Source: Ruminobacter sp964520475 (GTDB lineage: Bacteria; Pseudomonadota; Gammaproteobacteria; Enterobacterales; Succinivibrionaceae). Taken from it: a DNA stretch of 64,000 nt. Positions within the stretch are counted from its first letter, which is position 1, and the number at the start of each line of letters is the position of its first letter. The stretch spans positions 1 through 64,000 of the forward strand of contig CAZFNS010000002.1 of assembly GCA_964520475.1 (NCBI GenBank), read 5' to 3'. Both the position numbers and the translations under genes were made by a program. The notes beneath the pieces are model-generated. The model was given only the letters and a program-made list of their open reading frames with translations, was not told where the DNA came from and searched no databases. Below are positions 27,598 to 36,175 of the stretch, one piece after another.

Positions 27598-30279
27598 CTA
27601 CTTCCCGGACGCCGCCCGGGTTCCCCGCCGGGCCGCCGGGGCCCTGGCGGCGCGCCGGCCGGCGGTCCGGCCGGACCGCGCGGCCCGGGCGGGCGCGGCG
27701 GCCTCCCAAGTCCCGCTCTTTTCGTCGTAAAACGCCGTGAACCCGGTCGACTTGCCCTCGGCGTTCTCGGCCGTCACGTACTGCTTCTTCGTTTTGCGGG
27801 AGAAGCGCACGATCGTGGGGTTGCCGTCGGGGTCGGCCGCCGGGGCGGTCAGGAAGTACCTGAACTTCGCGGGCAGCAGGTCGGCGCGGGCGACGAGCTC
27901 GCTGACCTTCGGCGCCCTGGTTTCCCGGACCTTGGGGAAGGCGCTCGAGGCGAGGAAGATGCCGGAGGCGCCGTCGCGCAGCACGAAGTGGGACTTGCCG
28001 TCCCGGCACGGCAGATCCGGGAAGTCCACCGGATCCTCGCGCGGCGGGGCGACCTCGCCGTTCTTCAGGATCTTCCTGGTGTTGCCGCACTCGGGGTTCG
28101 TGCAGGCCATGTAGTTGCCGAAGCGGCCGCTCTTTAAGGTCATCGGCTTGCCGCAGCGCTCGCATTCGACGGCCGGGCCCTCCGCGCCCCGGATCTTGAA
28201 CTCCCCTTCCTCGATCTCGTAGCCCGGGCAGTTGGGGTTGGCGGAGCAGATGTAGATCTTGCGGCGTTCGTCGATGACGTAGCCCCGCATCACGGCGCGG
28301 CAGACCGGGCAGCGCCGCCGCGTGCGCAGGAACTCGCTTTCGGCGTCGTCGGTGACCAGGGCCGGCAGCTTGTCCTCGGCCGTGAGATTGAGGGTCCGGC
28401 GGCAGGAGTTCTCCGCCTTGCCGGACTTGCCGGCGTAGTTGGAGCAGGCGAGGAACACGCCGGTCGCGGCGTTCTTGATCACCATGGCGCTGCCGCAGTC
28501 CGGGCACTTGACCGAGGTCGCCACCGACACGTTGCCGCGCATGCCCCCGTCCGCCTCGGATTTCTGCGCCGCGTCGAGCTCCCGGCGGAAATCGCGGTAG
28601 AAGGCGTTCAGGCAGTCGAGCCAGTCGAGCCGGTCCTCGGCGATGTCGTCGAGCTTGTTCTCCATGTCCCGGGTAAAGTCGTAGTCCATCAGGTCGGCGA
28701 AGCTCCGCTTCAGGCGGTCCGTGACGATCTCGCCCATTTTCTCGGCGAACAGGCGCCGCTGCTCGATCTTAACGTAGCCGCGGTCCTGGATGGTGGAGAT
28801 GATGGCGGCGTAGGTGGAGGGCCGGCCGATCCCCCTCTTCTCGAGCTCCTTGACCAGGGTCGCCTCGGTGTAGCGGGGCTCGGGCCGCGTGAAGTGGCGG
28901 GCGGCCGGGTACTCGGCGCCCGCGAGGACATCGCCCGGGGCCATCGGGGGCAGGAGCGCCTCCTTCTTGGCCGGGAAGATCTTCATCCAGCCGTCGAAGC
29001 TGACGGTTTTGCCCGAGACCTTGAAGCGGAAGGCGCCGGCCTCGGCCGTGGTCTCGCGGTTCAGGACCACGGCGTTCGCCATCTGGCAGGCGACGGCGGA
29101 GGCGCGGATCAGGCCGTAGAGCGCGGACGCGTCCCGCCCGAGCGCCTTGGCCACCGCCGCGGGCTCGCGCTTCACGTCCGTGGGCCTGATGGCCTCGTGG
29201 GCGTTCTGGGCGTTCCCCGCGGAGCTGTAGCGGCGCGCCTTCTCGGGCAGGTAAGCGGCGCCGTAGACCGCGCCGATGTAGCTCCTGAGGTCGGCGAGCG
29301 CCTCGTTGCTCAGATTAAGCGAGTCGGTTCTCATGTAGGTGATGAAACCCGCCTCGTAAAGGGACTGGGCGAGCATCATGGTCTTCTTGACGCTGAACCC
29401 CAGCCGGTTCGAGGCCGCCTGCTGCAGGGACGAGGTGTTGAGCGGCGGGTACGGGGCCGGCCGCGTCTCCTTCTCCTCGTTCTTCGTCACGGCGAGGGTC
29501 TCGCCGCGGAGCTCCTCCAGATAGCGGCCGGTCTCCTCCTCGGACGAGGAATGGAAAGGCTTGTCCCGGTAGTGGGTCAGGGAGAACCTGACCTGCTCCC
29601 CGTCCTTCGGGACGAGGGCGTCGACGGTCCAGTACTCCTCGGGAACGAAGGAGCGGATCTTCTCCTCCTTTTCCACCACCAGCCGCACGGCGACGGACTG
29701 CACGCGCCCGGCGCTGAGCCCGCGGCCCACCTTCTGCCAGAGGAGCGGGGACACCATGAAGCCCACGACGCGGTCGAGGAACCTCCGGGTCTGCTGCGCC
29801 TCGACCATGTGCATGTCCACCTTGGAGGGGTGCTTGAAGGCCTCGGTGATGGCGTGGGCGGTTATCTCGTTGAAGACGACGCGCCGGAAGCGCTCCTCCG
29901 GCAGGTCGAGCACCTCCTGGAGGTGCCAGGCGATGGCCTCCCCCTCGCGGTCCAAATCGGTGGCGAGGTAGACGTAATCGCTTTTCTTCGCGTCGGCGAT
30001 CAGATCGGACACGACTTTTTCCTTGCCGGGCAGGATCTCGTACTGCGGATCCCAGCCGTCCTTCTCCGGGTTGATGCCCATGCGGCCGAAGATCTTTTGA
30101 TCCTTCTCGGCGGGGGTTTTCGCCCTCTTGGGAGCCGCGGCGGCGCCGGTTCTGGACTGTCCGGCGGGAAGGTCGCGGATGTGGCCCACGCATGACTTGA
30201 CCACGTAGCCGCCGCCGAGGAACCTGTTTATCGTATGCGCCTTGGCGGGCGACTCCACTATGACCAGTGACTTGCCCAT
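27598..30279 (-). CDS. topA: DNA topoisomerase I (type IA)
   Basis: 893 residues. It relaxes negative supercoils by single-strand passage. The Toprim domain at the N-terminus has SLVIVESPAKAHTINRFLG and YLATDLDREGEAIAWHL; the active-site tyrosine is in FITYMRTDS near residue 317. After the four-domain core come three Cys4 zinc ribbons (CPDCGSAM, CPVCRAVM, CERCGKPM) and Toprim-C-type repeats, then a basic Arg/Ala tail. Architecture and length match gammaproteobacterial TopA. Ribosome site GAGG is about ten bases before the ATG. Confidence 0.96.
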   Translation of the reverse strand: MGKSLVIVESPAKAHTINRFLGGGYVVKSCVGHIRDLPAGQSRTGAAAAPKRAKTPAEKDQKIFGRMGINPEKDGWDPQYEILPGKEKVVSDLIADAKKSDYVYLATDLDREGEAIAWHLQEVLDLPEERFRRVVFNEITAHAITEAFKHPSKVDMHMVEAQQTRRFLDRVVGFMVSPLLWQKVGRGLSAGRVQSVAVRLVVEKEEKIRSFVPEEYWTVDALVPKDGEQVRFSLTHYRDKPFHSSSEEETGRYLEELRGETLAVTKNEEKETRPAPYPPLNTSSLQQAASNRLGFSVKKTMMLAQSLYEAGFITYMRTDSLNLSNEALADLRSYIGAVYGAAYLPEKARRYSSAGNAQNAHEAIRPTDVKREPAAVAKALGRDASALYGLIRASAVACQMANAVVLNRETTAEAGAFRFKVSGKTVSFDGWMKIFPAKKEALLPPMAPGDVLAGAEYPAARHFTRPEPRYTEATLVKELEKRGIGRPSTYAAIISTIQDRGYVKIEQRRLFAEKMGEIVTDRLKRSFADLMDYDFTRDMENKLDDIAEDRLDWLDCLNAFYRDFRRELDAAQKSEADGGMRGNVSVATSVKCPDCGSAMVIKNAATGVFLACSNYAGKSGKAENSCRRTLNLTAEDKLPALVTDDAESEFLRTRRRCPVCRAVMRGYVIDERRKIYICSANPNCPGYEIEEGEFKIRGAEGPAVECERCGKPMTLKSGRFGNYMACTNPECGNTRKILKNGEVAPPREDPVDFPDLPCRDGKSHFVLRDGASGIFLASSAFPKVRETRAPKVSELVARADLLPAKFRYFLTAPAADPDGNPTIVRFSRKTKKQYVTAENAEGKSTGFTAFYDEKSGTWEAAAPARAARSGRTAGRRAARAPAARRGTRAASGK

Positions 30280-30425
30280 ATTTCCATTACCTCAATGTCT
30301 CGTCGCCGCCGCGGGGCCCTTCCCGGCTCCCGCGCGCGGCTTTTTTATTCGTTTTTTTCGCGGCCCGCCGGCTTTTTTATCCGTGCGCGGGACGCGCGCC
30401 CGCGGCCGGCCGCGGCAACCCCCGG

Positions 30426-32032
30426 TCAGGGGGTCTTGAAACCCGCGCGGCGCAGGAGGGCCGCGGCGAGCTCCGCGAGCCCGGCGGCGTCCTTCCCGGT
30501 CAGCAGCCCGATGAGGCCTTTTTTGCGCCTCTCGCTGTATTTGACGGTCAGGACCGCCGCGTATTTGTCCGCGGACGCGGCGATGTACTCGTCCGACGTC
30601 ATGATCTCGTCCACGAGGCCCAGCTCTTTGGCCTCGGAGCCGAGCCACACCTCGCCGGTCGCCAGCTTCTCGACGTCGGCGCCCGGGCGGTGCTTCGCCA
30701 CGTGGCTCTTGAAGATCGCGTGGATCTGTTTCACTTCCTCGCGGCACTTCTCGCGCCCTTCCTCGGTGTTCTCGCCGAAGGTCGTGAGGGTGCGCTTGTA
30801 TTCCCCGGCGGTGATCTGCTCGTAGTCGACGTCGTACTTCTTCATGAGCCGGTTGAAGTTGGGCAGCTCCATCACCACGCCGATGGAGCCGATGTAGGCG
30901 AACGGGGCGGCGATGAGCCGGTCGGCCACGCACGCCATCAGGTAGCCGCCGCTCGCGGCGACCTGATCCACCGCCACGGTGAGCTTCGCCCCGGTTTTTT
31001 TGAGGCGCCCGAGCTCGGCGGCCGCGAGGCCGTAGCCGTTCACGGTCCCTCCCGGGGAGGAGAGCCGCACCACGACCTCGTCGCCCTCGGACAGATCCCC
31101 GGCGAGCAGGTTGACCGCCCTTTTGAGGTACTTGACCTCGGCGCAGTCGGGCGATCCCGTGAAATCGACGACGAACATCAGCTTGCCGGTGACCGACACC
31201 GACAGATCGGGGTTCACGGCCAGGGTGAAGCCGTCCCGGCTCACGATCCGGGCCGGGCCGGTCAAGCCCTTTCGCGCGGGCTTCGCCGGGGCGGCCGCGG
31301 CGGGCTTTTCCGGAGCGGCGGCCGGTGCGGTCTCGGCGGGCTTTTCCGGGGCNNNNNNNNNNNNNNNNNNNNNNNNNNNNNNNNNNNNNNNNNNNNNNNN
31401 NNNNNNNNNNNNNNNNNNNNNNNNNNNNNNNNNNNNNNNNNNNNNNNNNNNNCGGCGGGCTTTTCCGGAGCGGCGGCCGGTGCGGTCTCGGCGGGCTTTT
31501 CCGGGGCGGCGGCCGGGGCGGTTGCCGCGGGCTCTTCCGGAGCGGCGGCCGGAGCGGCCGCGGCGGGCTTTTCCGGAACGGCGGCCGGGGCGGCCGCGGC
31601 GGGCTTTTCCGGGACGGTCCCGGCCGGGGCCCCTTTCCTGCCTTGGCCCCCCTTCGCGGCCGCGGCTTTTTTCGCGAAATAGCGGAGCGCGAGGACGCCC
31701 TTAGCGGTCAGCCGCTTGGGATCGGCCCTGCCCCGGGAGCCGCGCAGGGCGGCGCTTTTGCGCCTCAGCCGGTTGAAAACCTCCAGGATGTCGTCGTCCG
31801 CGGCGTTGAGCATGCACTTTTCCAGGATCTCCTTTTCGCGGGCGAGCTTGTCCCCCCAGTTCTCGATCCTGAGGACGATCCCGTCGTCCTTTTTGAATTT
31901 TTCCCGTTTCGCCGCGAAGGCGATGACGCTTCTGAGCACCGCGCCGGCCGCCAGGACGAAAAAGACCAGGGCGGCGGCGACCACCGCGGCCTTCGCCGCG
32001 AACAGAAGCAGATCCAACCAAAAACCGTACAT
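30426..32032 (-). CDS. sohB: SohB family S49 protease, split only by an assembly gap
   Basis: Inner-membrane serine protease facing the periplasm. The N-terminus (MYGFWLDLLLFAAKAAVVAA) is one membrane helix. A charged segment follows, then a long linker of PEKPAAAAP-type repeats containing a 100-N gap, then the S49 domain: VVVRLSSPGGTVNGYGLAAAE, nucleophile Ser in VDQVAASGGYLMACVADR, and general-base Lys in TAGEYKRTLTTFGENTEEG. The two sides are in different frames as printed. Removing the N run and one copy of the 55-bp duplicated flank (155 bp) leaves 1452 bp, a single open frame of 483 residues. E. coli SohB is 349; the excess is the repeat linker. Confidence 0.88.
31298..31620 (-). repeat. 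Coding repeats for the Glu-Lys-Pro-Ala linker of SohB
   Basis: Tandem, slightly varied units of about 36-42 bp encoding PEKPAAAAPAA, interrupted by the gap. The 55-bp segments 31298-31352 and 31453-31507 are identical and reflect contig overlap. True repeat number is uncertain because short reads cannot span it. Confidence 0.8.
31353..31452. other. Assembly gap (100 N) inside sohB
   Basis: Third gap with an exact 55-bp flank duplication. The merge restores frame (see sohB), supporting a zero-length gap, although collapsed repeats could still be missing. Confidence 0.93.
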
Positions 32033-32273
32033 GATAAGCGCGCCGCTCCCCGTTGCCGTCCCGGCTCCGCGGCGGGGCCCGGAGCCCTTCCGCGCGGGCG
32101 CTTTTTTGCCCCCGCGCGCCGGAACGATTGAAAAAACAATGCTAAATTACAATTAAAGCGCGGGGGTTTGTCAAGGATATTCTGTTTTTTTACGAAAATT
32201 TTAGGGGAGGCCTCCTCTTTTGCGGGGGAGGTTTTCGGGCGGGATCCGCGCCCGGGACGGGCGGATCCCGGGC

Positions 32274-32304
32274 AAAAAAAAGCCCCGCGCGGGGGCGCGG
32301 GGCT
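32274..32304 (-). terminator. Intrinsic terminator of rplY
   Basis: Stem AGCCCCGCGC / GCGCGGGGCT (32281-32290 with 32295-32304), GGGG loop, then T8 on the minus strand (32274-32281). A second 10-bp inverted repeat CGGGATCCGC / GCGGATCCCG lies beyond it at 32240-32270. The rest of the 291 bp up to sohB holds nothing recognised. Confidence 0.88.
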
Positions 32305-32323
32305 TTTCCGACCGTGCGGCGCG

Positions 32324-32614
32324 TCAGACGCGCATGAAATCGATGTGGATCAGCGTGCCGCTGACCGGGTGGCGCTGGATGGCCACCGGCTTGACGGCGA
32401 TCTCCTCGCCGCCCTCCACGGCCAGCACGATGGTCTCCTCGTAGAAAGCCTTGTTCTGCTGGGCCGTGAACACCCTGATGCCGTCCAGGGACAGGGCGAC
32501 CGCCTCTTTGCCGCCGCCGTAAACGATAACCGGAAGAAGGTTGGAACGACGCAGGCGGCGGCTCGCACCTTTCCCGAAGTCTTTGCGAATCTTCGCTTCA
32601 AATCTGAAAGCCAT
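32324..32614 (-). CDS. rplY: 50S ribosomal protein L25 (short gammaproteobacterial form)
   Basis: 96 residues, the single-domain L25 that binds 5S rRNA (E. coli form is 94). Typical pattern: KDFGKGASRRLRRSNLLPVIVYGG and HPVSGTLIHIDFMRV. The CTC-type C-terminal domain of other phyla is absent, which supports a Gammaproteobacterium. It is preceded by its own promoter and an intrinsic terminator in the leader, which suggests attenuation. Confidence 0.95.
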   Translation of the reverse strand: MAFRFEAKIRKDFGKGASRRLRRSNLLPVIVYGGGKEAVALSLDGIRVFTAQQNKAFYEETIVLAVEGGEEIAVKPVAIQRHPVSGTLIHIDFMRV

Positions 32615-32637
32615 TTTGAATCTCTCTTAATAAAGCC

Positions 32638-32674
32638 AAAAAAAAACGGTGCGGGCGATGCGACCGTCGCCCGC
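32638..32674 (-). terminator. Leader terminator (attenuator candidate) 24 nt before rplY
   Basis: Minus strand: 8-bp perfect stem GCGGGCGA / TCGCCCGC (32667-32674 with 32651-32658), 8-nt loop, ACCG, then nine T (32638-32646). It lies between the candidate rplY promoter and the start codon, so every rplY transcript from that promoter must read through it. It could also end cstA transcription. Confidence 0.7.
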
Positions 32675-32702
32675 GCTGGCGCTGACGAATCAACGGGAAC
32701 GG

Positions 32703-32731
32703 ATTTTACCATCCGGGGACGGTTAAATCAA
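32703..32731 (-). promoter_or_regulatory. Candidate promoter of rplY
   Basis: TTGATT (32726-32731), exactly 17-bp spacer, TAAAAT (32703-32708). Predicted start near 32696, giving a leader of about 82 nt. Confidence 0.6.
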
Positions 32732-32767
32732 GGGCGGCGCGAAATTTTTCCCGCGCCGCGCCCGGGC

Positions 32768-34498
32768 CTAGAGCCGCGCCCGCAGCTGCCGAAACACGAT
32801 GAACACCGACAGGATGGCCATCAGCGAGGCCATCACGATCAGGAAGATCGCGGAGCAGGTGATCACGTAGTTGACGGAGAGGAACTTCTGCACGATCTCC
32901 ACGAGCCCCCAGATGCTCATGACCATCATCAGGATCGTCGGCAGCAGGGTCACGTGGTAGTTGGCGCCCGACTTGATGAGGTACAGCGTCACAGCCAGCA
33001 GGGTCAGCGAGGCGAGCAGCTGGTTGGACGAGCCGAACATCGGCCAGATCGTGGTGGCGCTGCCCGAGTAGACCATGACCGCGGCGATCAGGATGACGAG
33101 GAAGGAGGCCGAGAAGGTGTTGGCGAGGGTCTTCCGGGCGATCTTCAGGGCCGCGAAAGCCCCCGCGCTCAGTTTGTGCCGGCCCGGTTCCACTTCCTCG
33201 GGCTTCACGAAATTCTTGTTCTCGCGCACGTACGACGGCGAGAAGAGCTCCTGCCAGACGAAGCGGCCGAGCCTCGTGGAGGTGTCCAGGGAGGTCAGCA
33301 TGAACGCGGAGATGGCGAGGCTGATGAACACGGTGCCGATGTGCTCCGGGATGCCGATGGCCGTGAGGAACCGGCCGATGCCCGAGCTGAAGGCCGCCAC
33401 CGGGTTGGCGCTGATCGCGGCGAACTGGGCGTCGGTCAGGAAGATCACCGCGATGAGGCTCATGACCCCGAGGACGCCCTCGACGATCATGCCGCCGTAG
33501 CCGATGAGCTTGATGTCGTTTTCGGAGCGGATCTGCTTGGAGGTGGTGCCCGACGACACCAGGGAATGGAACCCCGAGCAGGCGCCGCAGGCGATCAGGA
33601 TGAAGAGGTTCGGGAACAGGTTCGAGACCCCGCCCGACGCGTCCTTCACGGCGAAGCCGGAGAAGACCGAAAGCTCGGCGGCCGGCCGGTAGGCGGCGAT
33701 GCCGATCACGCCGAGGATCAGCATGGCGTAGAGCAGGTACGAGCTCAGGTAGTCGCGGGGCTGGAGCAGCCACTGCACCGGGGTGACCGACGCGGTCAGG
33801 GCGTAAACGCCGAGGAAGGCGAGCCAGAACAGCCGGACCGTTTCCGCGTCCCAGCCGAACACGGCCGCGGGATCGAAGGGCACGACGGTCGAAACGTAGA
33901 CGGTCACGAACACCAGCGGGACGAAGATTACGCTGGCGGTCCTGAGGGAAAGGCCGAGCACGTTGACCGCGATGTTGAAGAGCGGGGCCATCACGATGAA
34001 GATCACCGAAGCCGTGGCCACGGCGGGGCTGGACGTGAAGATGCCGGCGACCAGCATGCCGAACACGGCGACGACCAGGATGAGGCACGCCCAGCAGAAG
34101 AACAGGAACAGCTGCCGGCCGAGTATGCCCATGAGCTTCTCGATGACGTAGCCGATGGAGTGGCCGCCGTTGCGCACCGACAGGAACAGCGCGGCGAAGT
34201 CGTGGACCGCGCCGATGAACACGCAGCCGCCCAGGATCCAGAGCAGCGCCGGGCCCCAGCCGAACTGGGAGGCGACGATGGGGCCGATGATGGGCCCCGC
34301 CCCGGCGATGGAGGCGAAGTGGTGGCCGAACAGGACGCCGGGATGCGTGGGCACGTAGTCAACCCCGTCGTTGTTGACGACGGCGGGGGTCGGGATCCGG
34401 CCGTCGGTCTTGAACAATCTGCTGATGAAACCGCCGTAAAATTTATACGCCACGGCAAAGTAAACCAGGGCGAAGGCAAGTATGAGAACACCGTTCAT
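32768..34498 (-). CDS. cstA: CstA-family carbon starvation / pyruvate transporter
   Basis: 576 residues, a highly hydrophobic inner-membrane carrier with about 16-18 helices. Family patterns: PTHPGVLFGHHFASIAGAGP, IGPIVASQFGWGPALLW, GAVHDFAALFLSVRNGG, CGACSGFHSLVSSGTTSKQ and SSNQLLASLTLL. In E. coli CstA and BtsT take up pyruvate. It is shorter than E. coli CstA (701) and closer to the compact CstA of other lineages. ATG 34498 begins the first helix; only a weak GGGG ribosome site is seen, followed by eight T. Upstream open frame is out of character and excluded. Confidence 0.92.
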   Translation of the reverse strand: MNGVLILAFALVYFAVAYKFYGGFISRLFKTDGRIPTPAVVNNDGVDYVPTHPGVLFGHHFASIAGAGPIIGPIVASQFGWGPALLWILGGCVFIGAVHDFAALFLSVRNGGHSIGYVIEKLMGILGRQLFLFFCWACLILVVAVFGMLVAGIFTSSPAVATASVIFIVMAPLFNIAVNVLGLSLRTASVIFVPLVFVTVYVSTVVPFDPAAVFGWDAETVRLFWLAFLGVYALTASVTPVQWLLQPRDYLSSYLLYAMLILGVIGIAAYRPAAELSVFSGFAVKDASGGVSNLFPNLFILIACGACSGFHSLVSSGTTSKQIRSENDIKLIGYGGMIVEGVLGVMSLIAVIFLTDAQFAAISANPVAAFSSGIGRFLTAIGIPEHIGTVFISLAISAFMLTSLDTSTRLGRFVWQELFSPSYVRENKNFVKPEEVEPGRHKLSAGAFAALKIARKTLANTFSASFLVILIAAVMVYSGSATTIWPMFGSSNQLLASLTLLAVTLYLIKSGANYHVTLLPTILMMVMSIWGLVEIVQKFLSVNYVITCSAIFLIVMASLMAILSVFIVFRQLRARL

Positions 34499-34649
34499 GG
34501 CAAAAAAAACCCCGCGGGGGCGTCCCGGGAGGCGGCGCGCGGTCCCCGCGCGGCCCGCCCTCTGACGGTTCCGGAAAACTCCCCGTTTAATATTAGCGTG
34601 AAGGCCGGACGCGGCGGGGACGGTGCCCTCCCGCGTCGTTTCGCCGCTG

Positions 34650-34655
34650 ATTATA
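34650..34655 (-). promoter_or_regulatory. Possible -10 box of the cstA promoter
   Basis: TATAAT on the minus strand, preceded by TTTGTGA. No good -35 (TATAGC at 17 bp). The predicted leader is about 145 nt. The TGTGA is one half of a CRP site without its partner. Confidence 0.4.
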
Positions 34656-34784
34656 TCACAAACGGCCGCCCGGCTATAGATCGCGCGGCGGAACGGAGGC
34701 GGAAAACGGGACGGGCCCCGCCCCGCCCGGGCGCGAAAAAAGCGCGGGCGGCTCCCCGCCCGCGCTCCCCGGCGCGCCTTTTCC

Positions 34785-35951
34785 CTACAGCGACGCCTCG
34801 AAGATCGCGAGGATGTCCCGTTCGGCGAGCGGCACGTAGTTGTGCGGCCGGTCGAGGCCCTCGTTCGCCGCGACGTGGCGCGCCATCTCGGCGAGCCGCG
34901 AACCGTCGATCCCGACCTCGGCGAGGCGCATGGGGATGCCGAGGGAGGCGAAGAAGGCGGCGGTCTCCTCAATCGCCTTTTCCGCCGCCGCGCGCTCGGG
35001 CAGCCCCGCGTCCACGCCCAGGACGTTCACGCCGTAACGGGCGAGCCGCCCCGCGGTCCGGTCGCTCAGGATATGCCGCATCCACCGCGGGGTCAGGATG
35101 GCGAGCCCGACGCCGTGGGTGATGTCGTAGTAGGCCGAGAGCGCGTGCTCCATGGCGTGCATCGGCCAGCCCGAGGAAGCCTCCCCGAGCGAGAGGATGC
35201 CGTTGCAGGCCAGGCTGCAGTTAAGGAAGATCTCCGCCCGGGCGTCGTAGTCCCGGGGATTGTCCCGGACGATCTTCGCGTTCTTGATGAGGCTCCGGAG
35301 CGACGCCTCCATCATCCCGTCCGCGAAATCGTTCGGGTCGGCGTTGAAATACTGCTCCATCACGTGGTTCATGGCGTCGGCCACCCCGGCGGCCGTCTGA
35401 ATCCACGGGACGGTGAAGGTGTACTCCGGATCGACGAAGGACGCGACCGGATAGAGATGATCGTCCAGATAGCCGATCTTGTCGTTGGTGTCCGGCCGCG
35501 AGATCACCCCGCCCGGGTCGAACTCGGTTCCCGTCGCCGCCATGGTGATGACGTCGACCAGGGGCAGCGCGTCCCGCGTCGGGACTTTATAGGTAATCAG
35601 GTCCCAGGGGTCGCCGTCGTACTTCGCGCCCGCGGCAACGGCCTTGGAGCAGTCCACGACGCTGCCGCCGCCGACCGCGAGGATGACCTCGACGCCCTTT
35701 TCCCGGCAGATCCTCACCCCCTCGAGGACGCTCGCGTACCTCGGGTTGGGCGCGATGCCGGACAGCTCGTGCACCTCGAAGCCCGCGAGCAGGCCCCTGA
35801 CCTTGTCGTAAAGACCGCTCTTTTTGATGCTCCCCCCGCCGTAGGCGAGCAGAACCTTCCGGCCGAGCGGCCGCAAAACCTCCGGAAGCCCGTCGACGAC
35901 CCCCCTGCCGAAGATCAGCCTGGTCGGCGTGCAATACTCGAAATCCCGCAT
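34785..35951 (-). CDS. Iron-containing alcohol dehydrogenase (YqhD/BdhA type)
   Basis: 388 residues, group III Fe-ADH that likely reduces aldehydes to alcohols with NAD(P)H. Start FEYCTPTRLIFGRG is the hallmark of the YqhD/butanol dehydrogenase branch. The cofactor loop is AVGGGSVVDCSKA. Metal ligands lie in VADAMNHVMEQYF and MHAMEHALSAYYDITHG. ATG 35951 follows a G-rich ribosome site. A fermentative role as an electron sink is plausible in an anaerobe. A 100-N gap separates it from nadA upstream. Confidence 0.92.
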   Translation of the reverse strand: MRDFEYCTPTRLIFGRGVVDGLPEVLRPLGRKVLLAYGGGSIKKSGLYDKVRGLLAGFEVHELSGIAPNPRYASVLEGVRICREKGVEVILAVGGGSVVDCSKAVAAGAKYDGDPWDLITYKVPTRDALPLVDVITMAATGTEFDPGGVISRPDTNDKIGYLDDHLYPVASFVDPEYTFTVPWIQTAAGVADAMNHVMEQYFNADPNDFADGMMEASLRSLIKNAKIVRDNPRDYDARAEIFLNCSLACNGILSLGEASSGWPMHAMEHALSAYYDITHGVGLAILTPRWMRHILSDRTAGRLARYGVNVLGVDAGLPERAAAEKAIEETAAFFASLGIPMRLAEVGIDGSRLAEMARHVAANEGLDRPHNYVPLAERDILAIFEASL

Positions 35952-35997
35952 AATCGTCCCCCCTTGCAAGCACGGATGAGGCCCGCCCCGCGGCGGG

Positions 35998-36097
35998 NNN
36001 NNNNNNNNNNNNNNNNNNNNNNNNNNNNNNNNNNNNNNNNNNNNNNNNNNNNNNNNNNNNNNNNNNNNNNNNNNNNNNNNNNNNNNNNNNNNNNNNN
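35998..36097. other. Assembly gap (100 N) between nadA and the Fe-ADH gene
   Basis: Flanks are not duplicated. The gap begins right beside a 13-bp GC hairpin (36099-36126), a structure that commonly stops sequencing, so some sequence may truly be missing, including the promoter of the Fe-ADH gene. Confidence 0.95.
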
Positions 36098-36098
36098 A

Positions 36099-36126
36099 GG
36101 GAGCGGCCCGGAACCGGGCCGCTCCC
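36099..36126 (-). terminator. Probable nadA terminator stem, tail lost in gap
   Basis: Near-perfect hairpin GGGAGCGGCCCGG / CCGGGCCGCTCCC. On the minus strand the stem is followed by T and then the N run, so a T-tract cannot be checked. Confidence 0.5.
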
Positions 36127-36175
36127 CGCGGAACGGCGGCGGGAGATCCCCCCGCCGGCAAAGACGGCCGGGCGG

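Noticed and set aside
34499..34524. Intrinsic attenuator directly before cstA (CCCCGCGGGG plus T8)
   Set aside because: The palindrome leaves almost no loop, giving at most a 3-bp stem, too weak to call a terminator.
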